Source: Alcaligenes pakistanensis
Lineage (GTDB): Bacteria > Pseudomonadota > Gammaproteobacteria > Burkholderiales > Burkholderiaceae_B
DNA length: 64,000 nt
Assembly: GCF_014652815.1 (NCBI RefSeq)
Contig: NZ_BMZN01000005.1
Coordinates: 126,499 to 190,498 of the forward strand
Reading direction: 5' to 3'
This document shows, one piece after another, positions 1 to 8,508 of this stretch. Made by a program: the position numbers and the translations under genes. A model generated the notes under the pieces. It ran no database searches. It saw only the letters and a list, made by a program, of their open reading frames with translations, and was not told the DNA's origin. The first letter of the stretch is position 1. Every line of letters starts with the position of its first letter.

Positions 1-177
1 CAGCGGCAAAACCTGGAACAGATTGGTGGGAAACAGCTCCAAGGCGATCCCCAGTACGCCGAACACCAGACCGGTGGCTGCCAGACCGAAGGCCACGGGA
101 AAGCCGGTCAGCAAGAGCACAATCAGGCTCAGGAACATGATGGGGACGAAGTAGTCCGTAATAAAAGTGGCGATCAT
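1..177 (-). CDS. TRAP transporter large permease DctM, N-terminal fragment
   Basis: The first 59 residues of the large membrane subunit of a tripartite TRAP transporter are present; the rest lies beyond the left edge of the window. The start MIATFITDYFVP is followed by two hydrophobic stretches with the LTGFPVAFGL motif typical of DctM N-termini. The ATG overlaps the stop of the small subunit by four bases (ATGA), so the two are translationally coupled. The most likely binding-protein partner is the TakP-type DctP at 6662, which lies on the other strand. The family call is firm; the substrate is unknown and is presumably an organic or aromatic acid used by the neighbouring oxygenase. Confidence 0.85.
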   Translation of the reverse strand, partial: MIATFITDYFVPIMFLSLIVLLLTGFPVAFGLAATGLVFGVLGIALELFPTNLFQVLPL

Positions 178-773
178 CGCGGCACCCCGCTGGTGGTGGT
201 GGCGGAGAGGGCCTCAGTCGGTACTGCTATGGGGGTGTCCTGCGAGCCTTCTTCGGCAATGCTGTCTACGCCCTTGCCGATCAGGAACAGAACTCGTTTA
301 GCCAGTTCGGCCAGGGCTTGCAGCAGCAGCAAGCTAAAGCCGGCCGGGATCAGTAGATAAGCGGGCCAACGCACTAACCCGCCTGCATTGCCCGACATCT
401 CGCCAGAATGCCAGGCGGCGGTGAAAAAGCCCCAGCTGAGGTGGATAACGAATACACAGAAAGGGACCAGCACCAGAAGGATGCCCACGACATCGACCAG
501 ATTGCGGCCGCGCGCCCCCAGACGGGTGGAAATGAAGTCGATACGTACGTGGCTATTACTTAAGAAGCAGTAGCCGCCACCCAACAGGAAAACGGCTGCG
601 TACAGATACCACTGGGCTTCCAGCATGCCGTTGGAACTCAGATCAAAGGCCTTACGGGTGATGGCATTGCTGGCGCTTAACAGGGTGGTGGCCAGCAATA
701 GCCATTTGATGATGAAACCGATACCTCGGTTCAGGTGGTCTATGCCCCCCACCATGGTTTTTAATGCTGTCAT
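174..773 (-). CDS. TRAP transporter small permease DctQ
   Basis: Predicted 199-residue inner-membrane protein with four hydrophobic segments (about residues 18-38, 58-75, 98-118 and 140-158), the usual DctQ layout. It bridges the binding protein to the DctM permease. I chose the ATG at 773 because GGAGA sits 5-6 bases upstream; the open frame reaches back to 992, but that extension is proline/arginine-rich and lacks a ribosome site. The C-terminal tail of about 35 residues is polar and longer than usual. It is the fourth gene of the minus-strand operon after the KARI, oxygenase and reductase genes, separated from the reductase by 161 bases that include a strong hairpin. Confidence 0.85.
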   Translation of the reverse strand: MTALKTMVGGIDHLNRGIGFIIKWLLLATTLLSASNAITRKAFDLSSNGMLEAQWYLYAAVFLLGGGYCFLSNSHVRIDFISTRLGARGRNLVDVVGILLVLVPFCVFVIHLSWGFFTAAWHSGEMSGNAGGLVRWPAYLLIPAGFSLLLLQALAELAKRVLFLIGKGVDSIAEEGSQDTPIAVPTEALSATTTSGVPR

Positions 774-903
774 TTTGTCTCCGCGAATATTGTTGTGATC
801 CTTGTCGTGCTGCAAGGGAGTAATGCGTGAATGGCGGCGCATGGGCCGCTGACAGATAGCGTGTTGCTCCTTGGTCAACAAATGTGCTGCGTCAGTGTGC
901 AGT

Positions 904-922
904 GTCCTGGCGGGACCAGGAC
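904..922 (-). terminator. Hairpin just upstream of the reductase stop
   Basis: GTCCTGG (904-910), a five-base loop, then CCAGGAC (916-922): a perfect 7-bp stem downstream of the reductase stop codon in the transcribed direction. There is no U-run, so a processing or mRNA-stability role is as likely as termination. It could lower expression of the TRAP permease genes relative to the oxygenase genes. Confidence 0.35.
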
Positions 923-934
923 TGGCAGGATGGC

Positions 935-1945
935 TTAGAGGTCCAGGACCAGAACTCCCGAGCGGGCTCGGGACACGCAGGCCGTCAGGCAATGGGCCTG
1001 CTCGTCGGGACTAAGGATGTAATCCTGATGATCCACCTCGCCTTGCAGGTAATTGACGCGGCACGTGCCGCACAGCCCTGAGACGCAGGAGGTGGCAATG
1101 GGCACCCCGGCCTGGTTCAATGCATCGCTTAAGGTCTGCTCAGGAGCCACATCAATACGTTGGCCGGTACTGGCGATCTGGGCGATAAAGGCCCCCGCAG
1201 GCAAGCTGTGGGTATCGGCAGCCGGTTCGGGTGCTTTGAAGTGTTCGCAATGCACCGAGCCGGTGGGCCAGTGTGCGCTGGCCTGGGAACAGGCCAGCAT
1301 GAAACCGGCAGGACCGCAGTAATACACATGGGTGCCCTCGGGAGCCTGGGCCAGCAAATCTTTCAGATTCAGGCCCTGTTCGGGGTTGCCATTGTCCAGA
1401 TGGAGATGCAGCTGGCCTTGTGCTTGCCAGGCGGCCATATCTGTACCAAATGCGGCAGTGTCTGTGTTGCGGGTGCAGTAGTGCAGTTCAAAAGGCTGAC
1501 CCTGGGATTCCAGAAAGTGGGCCATGGCCTTGATGGGGGTGATCCCAATTCCTCCAGCCAGCAAGATGGAGCGCCGGGCTTTGGGGTCCAGCTGAAAATG
1601 GTTGCGGGGGGGGCTGATGGTGATGATTTGCTGCACGTGAAGCGCATCGTGCAAGGCACGCGAGCCGCCCCGGCCGTTGGCGTCGCGCAGGACGGCGATC
1701 ACGTAGCGGTGACGCTCATGCGGTGGGTTGCACAGCGAATACTGACGTATCAGCCCAGGCTGGATGTGTACGTCTATGTGGGCTCCCGCCTCAAAGGCGG
1801 GGAGCTCGCCACCGTGTGGGCAACTCAGCTCATAGGAGTTGATGCCCTGTGCTTCGTAGCGAATTTGCCTGATTCGCAGGGATAGTAGCCCGTCCTGAGT
1901 GGTGACCGCCTGGACGGGGGTAGCGGGTTCTGCAATAGCGTTCAT
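935..1945 (-). CDS. Phthalate/vanillate-type oxygenase reductase (FMN, 2Fe-2S)
   Basis: Class IA Rieske oxygenase reductase of 336 residues that passes electrons from NAD(P)H through FMN and a plant-type 2Fe-2S cluster to the oxygenase encoded just upstream. Order of domains: flavin-binding barrel with the RQYSLCNPP motif, nucleotide-binding domain with GGIGITPI and CGPAGFM, and a C-terminal ferredoxin domain with CVSGLCGTC plus a distal cysteine. This order (ferredoxin last) is that of PobB, VanB and phthalate dioxygenase reductase. The start at 1945 has GGAGAG six bases upstream. It follows the oxygenase by 51 bases in the same operon. Confidence 0.92.
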   Translation of the reverse strand: MNAIAEPATPVQAVTTQDGLLSLRIRQIRYEAQGINSYELSCPHGGELPAFEAGAHIDVHIQPGLIRQYSLCNPPHERHRYVIAVLRDANGRGGSRALHDALHVQQIITISPPRNHFQLDPKARRSILLAGGIGITPIKAMAHFLESQGQPFELHYCTRNTDTAAFGTDMAAWQAQGQLHLHLDNGNPEQGLNLKDLLAQAPEGTHVYYCGPAGFMLACSQASAHWPTGSVHCEHFKAPEPAADTHSLPAGAFIAQIASTGQRIDVAPEQTLSDALNQAGVPIATSCVSGLCGTCRVNYLQGEVDHQDYILSPDEQAHCLTACVSRARSGVLVLDL

Positions 1946-1996
1946 GGCGCTCTCCGTGAGGGTACCCGTCCGCAAGCAGACGGGTGCGACTGGCGA

Positions 1997-3502
1997 TCAG
2001 GATTCGGCAGCGACGCTGTTTAGCGACTGTTGCAGTTCTTGCATGCTTTGTTTGACGAAAGCTTCGCGCTCAGCCCCTTTCAGGCCGTCGGCGGAAGTCA
2101 GAATGCGTACGATTTCGCGTGTGGCATGACGGCGACGTGCCACTTCCTGAGCCAGATCCTCGGATTCGGGGATTTCCAGCACATTGCCCGAGCAATAACT
2201 GTTTGGTGCGCCCCCGCAGTCCCGCAGCCATTGGGCGAAGCCTTCAGGCGTGGCGGCCGGGTTGGTGCCACGCAAAGCATCGCGCAGCATCTTGCGGAAC
2301 ATATACAAGCCTGCGTCGAACTTGGTCGGGTTTTCCAAGGCATGGACGGCAATGGGGCGTTGGCTGATGATGGCCTCGTAGTCGCCGGGCGCCTGCTGGC
2401 ATTCCTTATAGTTGTGACGGGCACGGTGATCGCCCGGGATAGGGGGGAAGTCTTCCAGCTTGTAGTCCCCAAAGCGTTCGGGGCGGCGCATGGCAACCTG
2501 CCCTTCCAGGAAGTCGATGGTCTCGTAACCCACCATGTCTTTATTGCCCACACCACGGGTATCAATGCCTGGGCCCATGACACGCCAGCCAATCATCTTG
2601 CTGTTCAGGTCGTCGACTGGAACAGTCCAGCGCACAATATGAAAGCGGCTGAAGAATTTCTGTTGTGAGCCATCTTCCGAGGTATAGGCGTGCAAGCTCA
2701 GGTTCGGCAGAATCTGGTGCTGGACCCGGATGAACAGATTGTCTTTGCTGGAACGGCGGGCACCTGCGCAGGCCAAACTGCGACCGTTGTGGACGGGGAT
2801 GAACTGCATGTCCGGGGCCACTTCCATGGAGGCCGCACCGACTTCGTCAAATGTCGTCCCTTGGTAATTGCCGCCCACCACGTTTTTGGCTGCATGTAGT
2901 GCCGTAGGGTGGAAGTTGTCCGCCGAGTTATCTTGGACTTGCAGCCAGTTGCAGTGCTGAAAGTTGCTAAAGGCCACCAGCTCGTCACCGGGCAGAACGG
3001 TGAAGTTTTCCTCCCACTCGGGGAAAGGCGGTTCGGCATCGGGAGGGCCCATATAGGCGAAGATCAGGCCGTGGCGCTCGAAGGCTTTGTAAGCGCCCTG
3101 GCGAATGGAGCACGCGTATTTTTCGCCCTCGGCCTCTTCACCTTTGGGGTACGGCACGTGCAGACAGGTACCGTCCACATCGAACACCATGCCGTGATAG
3201 CAGCACATAATGCCCTTCTCTTGAATGGCACCGTATTCCAGCGAGGCGCCGCGGTGCGCACAATGGGCGTGCAGCAAGCCGATCTGGCCACTTTTGTCGC
3301 GAAAAGCCACCAGCTCTTCACCCAGGATTTTCAGAAAACGGGGGGTATCGGTCAGTTCGGCAGCCATGCAGACGGGATGCCAGAAGCGACGCATGTATTC
3401 GCCCATCGGTGTGCCTGCCCCTACTTCGGTCAGCTCAGGGTCGTGGTCAGGGGTGCGGTTGGTGTAGTAGCCGCCAAAGGGAATCAGTTTTTTCTCAATC
3501 AT
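1997..3502 (-). CDS. Rieske aromatic-ring-hydroxylating oxygenase, phthalate/phenoxybenzoate type
   Basis: Catalytic oxygenase subunit of 501 residues, longer than the 410-450 usual for this class because of a C-terminal extension. The Rieske cluster ligands are C81-x-H83 and C100-x2-H103. The mononuclear iron site is seen in DNSADNFHPTALH, with the two histidines spaced H-x4-H. It resembles phthalate 4,5-dioxygenase and phenoxybenzoate dioxygenase, which work as one-component homo-oligomers, and no beta subunit is present here. The start at 3502 has GAGGA upstream. The reductase follows. The substrate cannot be read from sequence; the presence of a class II aldolase/decarboxylase nearby would suit a dihydroxylated dicarboxylate intermediate. 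Confidence 0.88.
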   Translation of the reverse strand: MIEKKLIPFGGYYTNRTPDHDPELTEVGAGTPMGEYMRRFWHPVCMAAELTDTPRFLKILGEELVAFRDKSGQIGLLHAHCAHRGASLEYGAIQEKGIMCCYHGMVFDVDGTCLHVPYPKGEEAEGEKYACSIRQGAYKAFERHGLIFAYMGPPDAEPPFPEWEENFTVLPGDELVAFSNFQHCNWLQVQDNSADNFHPTALHAAKNVVGGNYQGTTFDEVGAASMEVAPDMQFIPVHNGRSLACAGARRSSKDNLFIRVQHQILPNLSLHAYTSEDGSQQKFFSRFHIVRWTVPVDDLNSKMIGWRVMGPGIDTRGVGNKDMVGYETIDFLEGQVAMRRPERFGDYKLEDFPPIPGDHRARHNYKECQQAPGDYEAIISQRPIAVHALENPTKFDAGLYMFRKMLRDALRGTNPAATPEGFAQWLRDCGGAPNSYCSGNVLEIPESEDLAQEVARRRHATREIVRILTSADGLKGAEREAFVKQSMQELQQSLNSVAAES

Positions 3503-3536
3503 GTCGGTCCTCGTGTGCAGATCAATGGTGGAAGGG

Positions 3537-4553
3537 TCAGGCAACGTTGCGATCAACCAGGGCTTGGGCGTTGATCCAGGGCATCATGGCGCGCAGTTGC
3601 TCGCCAACAATTTCAAGACGGTGGCGCTGGTTCAGGCGGCGATGGGCGTTCAGGCTGGGCTGCCCTGCCCGGCTTTCCAGAATGAAGTTCTTGGCATAGG
3701 TGCCGTCCTGAATATCCTGCAGCAGTGCTTTCATGGCCTGGCGGGTGGCCTCTGTCACGATGCGCGGGCCAGCCTGGTATTCACCAAACTCGGCATTGTT
3801 GGAAATGCTGTAGTTCAGGTTGGCGATGCCGCCTTCGTAGAGCAAATCCACGATCAGCTTGAGTTCGTGCAGGCATTCAAAGTAGGCCATCTCTTCGGCA
3901 TAACCTGCCTCGACCAGAGTCTCAAAGCCGCACTTGACCAAGTCCACCATGCCGCCGCACAGAACGGCTTGCTCGCCAAACAGATCGGTTTCAGTTTCTT
4001 CGCGGAAGTCGGTTTCAATGACACCGGAGCGGCCGCCTCCGTTGGCAATGGCGTAGGACATGGCCAGGTCACGGGCCTGACCGGAGCGGTCGGCATGAAT
4101 GGCAATCAGGTGCGGCACACCACCGCCTTCCACGTAGGTGGAACGTACGGTATGGCCGGGAGCTTTGGGGGCGACCATGATTACATCCAGGTCCTCGCGG
4201 GGCTGCACTTGGCCGTAGTGGATGTTGAAGCCATGGGCAAAACCCAAGGTGGCTCCAGACCGGATATGGGGAGCGACATCCTGCTCGTAAACGCGGGCAA
4301 TATCCTCGTCGGGTAGGAGCAACATCACAATGTCGGCTTGCTGGACAGCAGTCGGGATGTCAGCGACGGTCAGACGGGCGATGGCAGCCTTTTGACGTGA
4401 TGCGCTGTTGGGGCGCAGGCCCACAACTACCTGCACGCCCGAATCACGCAGATTCAGTGCGTGAGCATGGCCTTGAGAGCCGTAGCCAATGATGGCAACC
4501 CGGCGTTGTTGCACCAGGCCCAGGTCGCCGTCCTTGTCATAAAACACCTTCAT
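3537..4553 (-). CDS. ilvC: Ketol-acid reductoisomerase (class I), in a catabolic operon
   Basis: 338-residue class I ketol-acid reductoisomerase that interconverts 2-acetohydroxy acids and 2,3-dihydroxy acids with NADPH and Mg2+. Visible are the Rossmann [12 protein letters not shown] motif near residue 24, an NADPH-type GLRPNSAS loop, and the metal-site helices [11 protein letters not shown] and [12 protein letters not shown]. All residues expected of an active enzyme appear present. Its place is unusual: it is the first gene of an operon with a Rieske oxygenase and a TRAP transporter, not beside ilvBH/ilvD/leuA. It is probably a second copy recruited to catabolism, but the housekeeping ilvC is outside the window, so this is inference. 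Confidence 0.9.
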   Translation of the reverse strand: MKVFYDKDGDLGLVQQRRVAIIGYGSQGHAHALNLRDSGVQVVVGLRPNSASRQKAAIARLTVADIPTAVQQADIVMLLLPDEDIARVYEQDVAPHIRSGATLGFAHGFNIHYGQVQPREDLDVIMVAPKAPGHTVRSTYVEGGGVPHLIAIHADRSGQARDLAMSYAIANGGGRSGVIETDFREETETDLFGEQAVLCGGMVDLVKCGFETLVEAGYAEEMAYFECLHELKLIVDLLYEGGIANLNYSISNNAEFGEYQAGPRIVTEATRQAMKALLQDIQDGTYAKNFILESRAGQPSLNAHRRLNQRHRLEIVGEQLRAMMPWINAQALVDRNVA

Positions 4554-4580
4554 ACTGTCTCCTTTTGGTGAGTTCTGTGT

Positions 4581-4592
4581 TCTGTATACAGA
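4581..4592. promoter_or_regulatory. Palindromic operator TCTGTATACAGA
   Basis: Perfect 12-bp palindrome between the predicted -10 box and the ATG of the ilvC-like gene, about where a repressor would block the start site. TGTA/TACA half-sites are common for FadR-type GntR proteins, and a related TGTA-N3-TACA occurs upstream of the local GntR gene (8470-8480). The assignment to that regulator is inference. Confidence 0.45.
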
Positions 4593-4596
4593 GTTC

Positions 4597-4626
4597 AGTA
4601 TTGTGGGGTGTTATTCGAGGTGTCAA
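4597..4626 (-). promoter_or_regulatory. Sigma-70-type promoter of the ilvC-oxygenase operon
   Basis: On the minus strand a perfect TTGACA (4626-4621) is followed after 18 bases by AATACT (4602-4597), which keeps four of six bases of the -10 consensus. It lies 44 bases before the ilvC-like start and directly upstream of the 12-bp palindrome. Confidence 0.5.
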
Positions 4627-4674
4627 GCAAAAATCCGGAGAGCGGGGGAAATCCCTAGGGCTGGATGGAGCGGC

Positions 4675-5580
4675 TTAGCGCAGTGGGGTCAAGCTGGCTT
4701 CGCGCAGCAGCCAGTCGCGTAGATGTTCGATGCGTTTCAAGGTGTCGCGCTGGTTGCGATAGTAGAAAAAATGCATCTCGCGTTGCAGAGTGCGCTCGTT
4801 GGGCGCGGGCAGGATCAGCAGCTCACGGCTGGCCAGTTCGCGCTCCGCAAATCGCACTGTTTCCAAGGTCACACCCAGTTGGTCGACCGCTGCCGCCACG
4901 GCCATCGCGCCTCGGTCAAAAGACAGACGCGGCCCAGGAGGCGGCGCCATACCATTGCTGCCAAACCAATCGGCCCAGCTGACGGGGCTGATGGTGGAGT
5001 CGATCAGTGGCAGATGCAGATACCAGGGCTGGTGCAGGGCCAGCGTGGCATAGAGTTTGGGCGAGCATAAAGGCAGCAGAGGTTCCGGATGCAGGGATTC
5101 CACGACCAGCCGGGGATCATGACGCGGGGCATGGGCGTAGCTGATGACGCAGTCTATGTCGGTGGCTTGATGCAAGTCAGGCGGGGTGGCGTCGGTGCGC
5201 AGGTGAATGGCAAGACCCGGATGTTCGCGCATGAAGGCGTGCAAGCGCGGCCCCAGCCACTTTACGGCCAAGCTGGGTGCGCAATGCACTGTGAGTGCTG
5301 GGGTGGCACTAGCCTGGCCTTGGGTTTCTTCGCACAGTCGGGCTAGCTGGTCCAGCAGCGGTGCCAGTTCTCGATAGAACTCCTGCCCGTGGCTATTCAG
5401 GCTGACACGTCGGTTGTGCCGCACGAACAGGCTGCGGCCCAAATGGGTTTCCAGACTTTTGACTTGGTGGCTGATTGCCGAGGGTGTCAGGTGCAGTTCG
5501 TCCGCGGCCATACTGAAACTCTCTAGCCGTGCGGCGGATTCAAAGGCGCGTAACCAGGCGAAATTAGGGATGGACCGCAT
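4675..5580 (-). CDS. LysR-family transcriptional regulator (GcvA-like)
   Basis: 301-residue LysR regulator. The N-terminal winged helix-turn-helix (about residues 5-64) contains AADELHLTPSAISHQVKSLE, close to the GcvA subgroup. The rest is a periplasmic-binding-protein-like effector domain. It is transcribed in the same direction as the ilvC operon 121 bases downstream and is divergent from the aldolase gene at 5750, with a 169-bp shared control region (5581-5749). It probably controls one or both using a pathway metabolite as co-inducer. The true start could be MRS at 5580 as given, which begins right at the usual LysR N-terminus. Confidence 0.9.
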   Translation of the reverse strand: MRSIPNFAWLRAFESAARLESFSMAADELHLTPSAISHQVKSLETHLGRSLFVRHNRRVSLNSHGQEFYRELAPLLDQLARLCEETQGQASATPALTVHCAPSLAVKWLGPRLHAFMREHPGLAIHLRTDATPPDLHQATDIDCVISYAHAPRHDPRLVVESLHPEPLLPLCSPKLYATLALHQPWYLHLPLIDSTISPVSWADWFGSNGMAPPPGPRLSFDRGAMAVAAAVDQLGVTLETVRFAERELASRELLILPAPNERTLQREMHFFYYRNQRDTLKRIEHLRDWLLREASLTPLR

Positions 5581-5749
5581 GGGGGAAATCCAATTAGATG
5601 AATATTTTTAATCAATAGCTGAAAAACCTTCGTTTGTCATTCATGGTTTTCGACCCCTACCATGAATTTACGTTTTACCCGTACGCTGCGCTGGATGGGC
5701 TGGCGTGCGGGCAACGCAATATCTTGCCGAACCCGAAGGAGTGCTTCCC

Positions 5750-6589
5750 ATGAACGCAAAACCCAACATCAATGAAATACTGGCCATGACGGGCCGAAAA
5801 TCGATTTATCAGCCCGAGCAACAGGGCCTGATCTACCCTGACGAGCCTGAGTTTGATTCTTTTGAAGAAGCTCGCACGCATTTGAAGCAACGCCTGGTGG
5901 CGGCCTGCCGCGCCTTTGCCTTGCATGGTCTGGACTATGGTTTTGCGGGTCACCTGACCGTGCGTGACCCCGAGCATTCTGGTCTGTACTGGACCAACCC
6001 GATGGCCGTCCATTTTGCCGATGTGAAGGTCTCCAACCTGATTTTGGCGGACCACGAGGGTAAGGTCATCGAAGGAGATTACGCCATTAACCGTGCTGGT
6101 TTTGTGCTCCATGCCGCCGTGCATGAGGAACACCCTGACATTGTGGCTATGTGCCATGCGCATACGGTTTACGGCACGGCTTTTGCCGCCTTGGGGCAGG
6201 AAATCCTGCCTATTACCCAAGATGCTGCCGCCTTTTTTGAAGACCATGTTGTCATTCGCGAAGAGGCAGGTCAGGTGGCAGTAGAAACCAAAGCGGGTCA
6301 TAAGGTAGCTAATGCCTTTGCCGGCGTGAAAGCGGCGATTCACCAGAATCATGGTCTGCTCACTGCCAGCCGTCACAGTATCGAGGCGGCGGCCTTTTGG
6401 TTTATTGCCCTGGAGCGCTGTTGCCAGCAGCAATTGATGGTGGCGGCCACCGGCCTTACGCCCACACTGGTCACCCCTGAGCGCGCTCGTTATAGCCGTG
6501 AACACGTGGGCAGTGAATACATTGGCTGGCTGCACTTTCAGCCCATCTGGGAAAACTTGCTGCGCACCCAGCCCGATATGTTTGATTGA
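5750..6589 (+). CDS. Class II aldolase/adducin family protein
   Basis: 279-residue metal-dependent aldolase or decarboxylase. Typical elements are GHLTVRDPEHSG near residue 69, the HAHT metal-binding motif in AMCHAHTVYGTAFA, and HQNHGLL further on. The family holds fuculose- and ribulose-phosphate aldolases but also non-sugar members such as dihydroxyphthalate decarboxylases. Next to a phthalate-like oxygenase, a decarboxylase or retro-aldol step on an oxygenated acid is more likely than sugar metabolism; this is inference. The start at 5750 follows AAGGAG. The gene is divergent from the LysR gene and 72 bases upstream of the TRAP binding protein. Confidence 0.8.
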   Translation: MNAKPNINEILAMTGRKSIYQPEQQGLIYPDEPEFDSFEEARTHLKQRLVAACRAFALHGLDYGFAGHLTVRDPEHSGLYWTNPMAVHFADVKVSNLILADHEGKVIEGDYAINRAGFVLHAAVHEEHPDIVAMCHAHTVYGTAFAALGQEILPITQDAAAFFEDHVVIREEAGQVAVETKAGHKVANAFAGVKAAIHQNHGLLTASRHSIEAAAFWFIALERCCQQQLMVAATGLTPTLVTPERARYSREHVGSEYIGWLHFQPIWENLLRTQPDMFD

Positions 6590-6661
6590 TACGTCCCACT
6601 CGCAGCCTGATCCGTTGGGGGCAGGCTGCCTATACCCATAATCAGAACGAGGAGACATAAC

Positions 6662-7744
6662 GTGGAACGACGAGCACTACTAAAACTGACCGGCCTGGCC
6701 GGCATTGTGGCCAGTGGTATGGCCCCGGCTGTGGTCAAGGCGCAAGAGAACCTGCGCTGGCGTCTGGCATCCAGCTTTCCCAAGCATCTGGATACCATTT
6801 ATGGCGGTGGGGAGGTCTTTGCGCAGAAGGTGCGTGAGCTGAGCGACGGCAAGTTCAATATCTCTGTGCATGCCGGTGGTGAGCTGATGCCGGCTATGGG
6901 CGTGGTGGATGCCCTGGAGCAAAACTCGGTAGAAGCGGCGCATACCGCACCCTATTATTTCTTTGGCAAAAATGAAGCCTTTGCCTTGAGCTGTGCCATC
7001 CCTTTTGGGATGAACTCTCGCCAGTTGACGGCGTGGATGTACCACGGCAATGGCTTAAAGCTGACCCGAGATTTTTATGCCAACTACAACATCGTTAATT
7101 TCCCCTGTGGGAACAGCGGTGTGCAGATGGGGGGCTGGTTTCGCAAGCAGATCAATACGCCCGAGGACGTGCGCGGCTTGAAGATTCGTATTGGCGGCCT
7201 GCCCGGGAAAGTGATTGAAAAACTGGGCGGTATTCCCCAGAACATCGCGGGGGGCGAGGTGTATCAAGCGCTGGAAAAAGGCGTGATTGATGCGGCGGAA
7301 TGGGTGGGGCCGTATGACGATTTGCGTTTGGGCTTTCATAAAGTAGCGCCCTACTACTATTACCCCGGCTGGTGGGAAGGGTCAGTGGGTCTAGATTTAT
7401 TGGTCAACAAAAAAGCGTATGACGGCTTGTCACAGCATTACAAAGATATCGTCGCGGCTGCCAGCACGTATGCACACGTGGACATGCAGGCTAAATACGA
7501 TGCGCGCAATCCCGGCGCCTTGAAAGAGCTGGTGGGTCAGGGCGCCAAAGTCCTGCCTTTTTCCAAGGAAGTGTTGGATGCCTCGTTTAAGGCCAGTCAG
7601 GAGCTGTATGCGGAACTGAACGAAAGCAATCCGCAGTGGCGCACTATTTATGCCGACTACCGCGCTTTCCAAAAAGATGAGCTGCTTTGGTTCCGCTTCG
7701 CCGAAGCCCGCTTTGACCAATACATGCAGACCGTGTCTTTATGA
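6662..7744 (+). CDS. TRAP transporter binding protein DctP, TakP-like, Tat signal
   Basis: 360-residue periplasmic receptor of a TRAP transporter. It begins with GTG, supported by GAGGAG upstream. The N-terminus MERRALLKLTGLAGIVASG is a twin-arginine-like signal, ending near AVVKAQ. The segment WVGPYDDLRLGFHKVAPYYYYPGWWEGS is characteristic of the TakP group, which binds 2-oxo acids and relatives. The DctQ and DctM partners are not beside it but at 1-773 on the other strand, at the far end of the oxygenase operon. The stop overlaps that of the convergent GntR gene by six bases. Confidence 0.88.
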   Translation: MERRALLKLTGLAGIVASGMAPAVVKAQENLRWRLASSFPKHLDTIYGGGEVFAQKVRELSDGKFNISVHAGGELMPAMGVVDALEQNSVEAAHTAPYYFFGKNEAFALSCAIPFGMNSRQLTAWMYHGNGLKLTRDFYANYNIVNFPCGNSGVQMGGWFRKQINTPEDVRGLKIRIGGLPGKVIEKLGGIPQNIAGGEVYQALEKGVIDAAEWVGPYDDLRLGFHKVAPYYYYPGWWEGSVGLDLLVNKKAYDGLSQHYKDIVAAASTYAHVDMQAKYDARNPGALKELVGQGAKVLPFSKEVLDASFKASQELYAELNESNPQWRTIYADYRAFQKDELLWFRFAEARFDQYMQTVSL

Positions 7745-8440
7745 TCCCAGGGCGGGGGCGGTATCGATTTGCTGTCTACGCAAGAAATACGAAGCCTCCG
7801 CCAACTTCAGAAAATCCACCATTTCACTCCGTGCACGCTCTGGATCGCCACTGGTCAGGGCCTTGCCCAGCTTCTCCAGCGCCTCCACGGTGATGTGATA
7901 GCTGTTGGTGTCGGTTGTATTGGCAAAGCGCACTTGGTTGGCGTGGTCGGCGGACATGGCGATGGCGTCCAGCAGGCGCTCGTTGTGTACGCATTGCAGC
8001 CAAGCCTGGCGAAAGCTGGCGTTGGCACTGAACATTAACGCCGCGTCTTTGTGCACCATGGCCACTTTGGCCAGATCTATCGCTTTACTAAGGCCTGCAT
8101 TTAACTGATCGCGGTCCGCGATGTTGACAGCCAGAGCGGCGGCAGCGGGTTCCAGAATGCGGCGCAGCTCGAAGATATCGCGCACCATGGCGTCGGTCAG
8201 CACGGGGACCTGAAATCCCCGTGTGGTGCTGTTCAGTAATCCTTCGTTAACCAGTCGCAGCAGGGCCTGCCGCACGGGCATGCGGGTGCAGCCAAAGCGC
8301 TCGGCCAGCTCGTAATCCAGCAGGCGGTCTCCGGGGTGCCAGTCGCCCGCGTTCAAACGCTTGCGGGTGTCCCGATAAATGGTGTCCACCAGCGTTTCTG
8401 CTTTGCTTGCCTGGGTGGATTTACTAGTCGAAGTCGCCAT
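7739..8440 (-). CDS. GntR-family regulator with FCD domain
   Basis: 233-residue FadR-subfamily regulator: winged helix-turn-helix in residues 15-80 (DYELAERFGCTRMPVRQALLRL) and an all-helical FCD ligand domain (about 90-220), which usually binds a carboxylic acid and a metal. It ends inside the tail of the convergent dctP gene. Its own upstream region carries TGTATCGTACA (8470-8480), a plausible autoregulatory site. By position it is likely to control the aldolase/TRAP/oxygenase system or itself; the target set is inferred. Confidence 0.88.
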   Translation of the reverse strand: MATSTSKSTQASKAETLVDTIYRDTRKRLNAGDWHPGDRLLDYELAERFGCTRMPVRQALLRLVNEGLLNSTTRGFQVPVLTDAMVRDIFELRRILEPAAAALAVNIADRDQLNAGLSKAIDLAKVAMVHKDAALMFSANASFRQAWLQCVHNERLLDAIAMSADHANQVRFANTTDTNSYHITVEALEKLGKALTSGDPERARSEMVDFLKLAEASYFLRRQQIDTAPALGS

Positions 8441-8469
8441 ACGAAACCGATCAGAAAAGAATGGATGAT

Positions 8470-8480
8470 TGTATCGTACA
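8470..8480. promoter_or_regulatory. TGTA-N3-TACA inverted repeat upstream of GntR gene
   Basis: TGTATCGTACA lies 30 bases upstream of the GntR start, in a position suited to autoregulation. Half-sites match those of the palindrome before the ilvC-like gene, although the spacing differs. Confidence 0.35.
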
Positions 8481-8508
8481 GACCCCGCTGCGCTGACCGG
8501 GTTTGTGC

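Noticed and set aside
174-992. Longer start for dctQ at 992
   Set aside because: The extra 73 residues are Pro/Arg-rich, overlap the end of the reductase gene and lack a ribosome site; ATG 773 has GGAGA.
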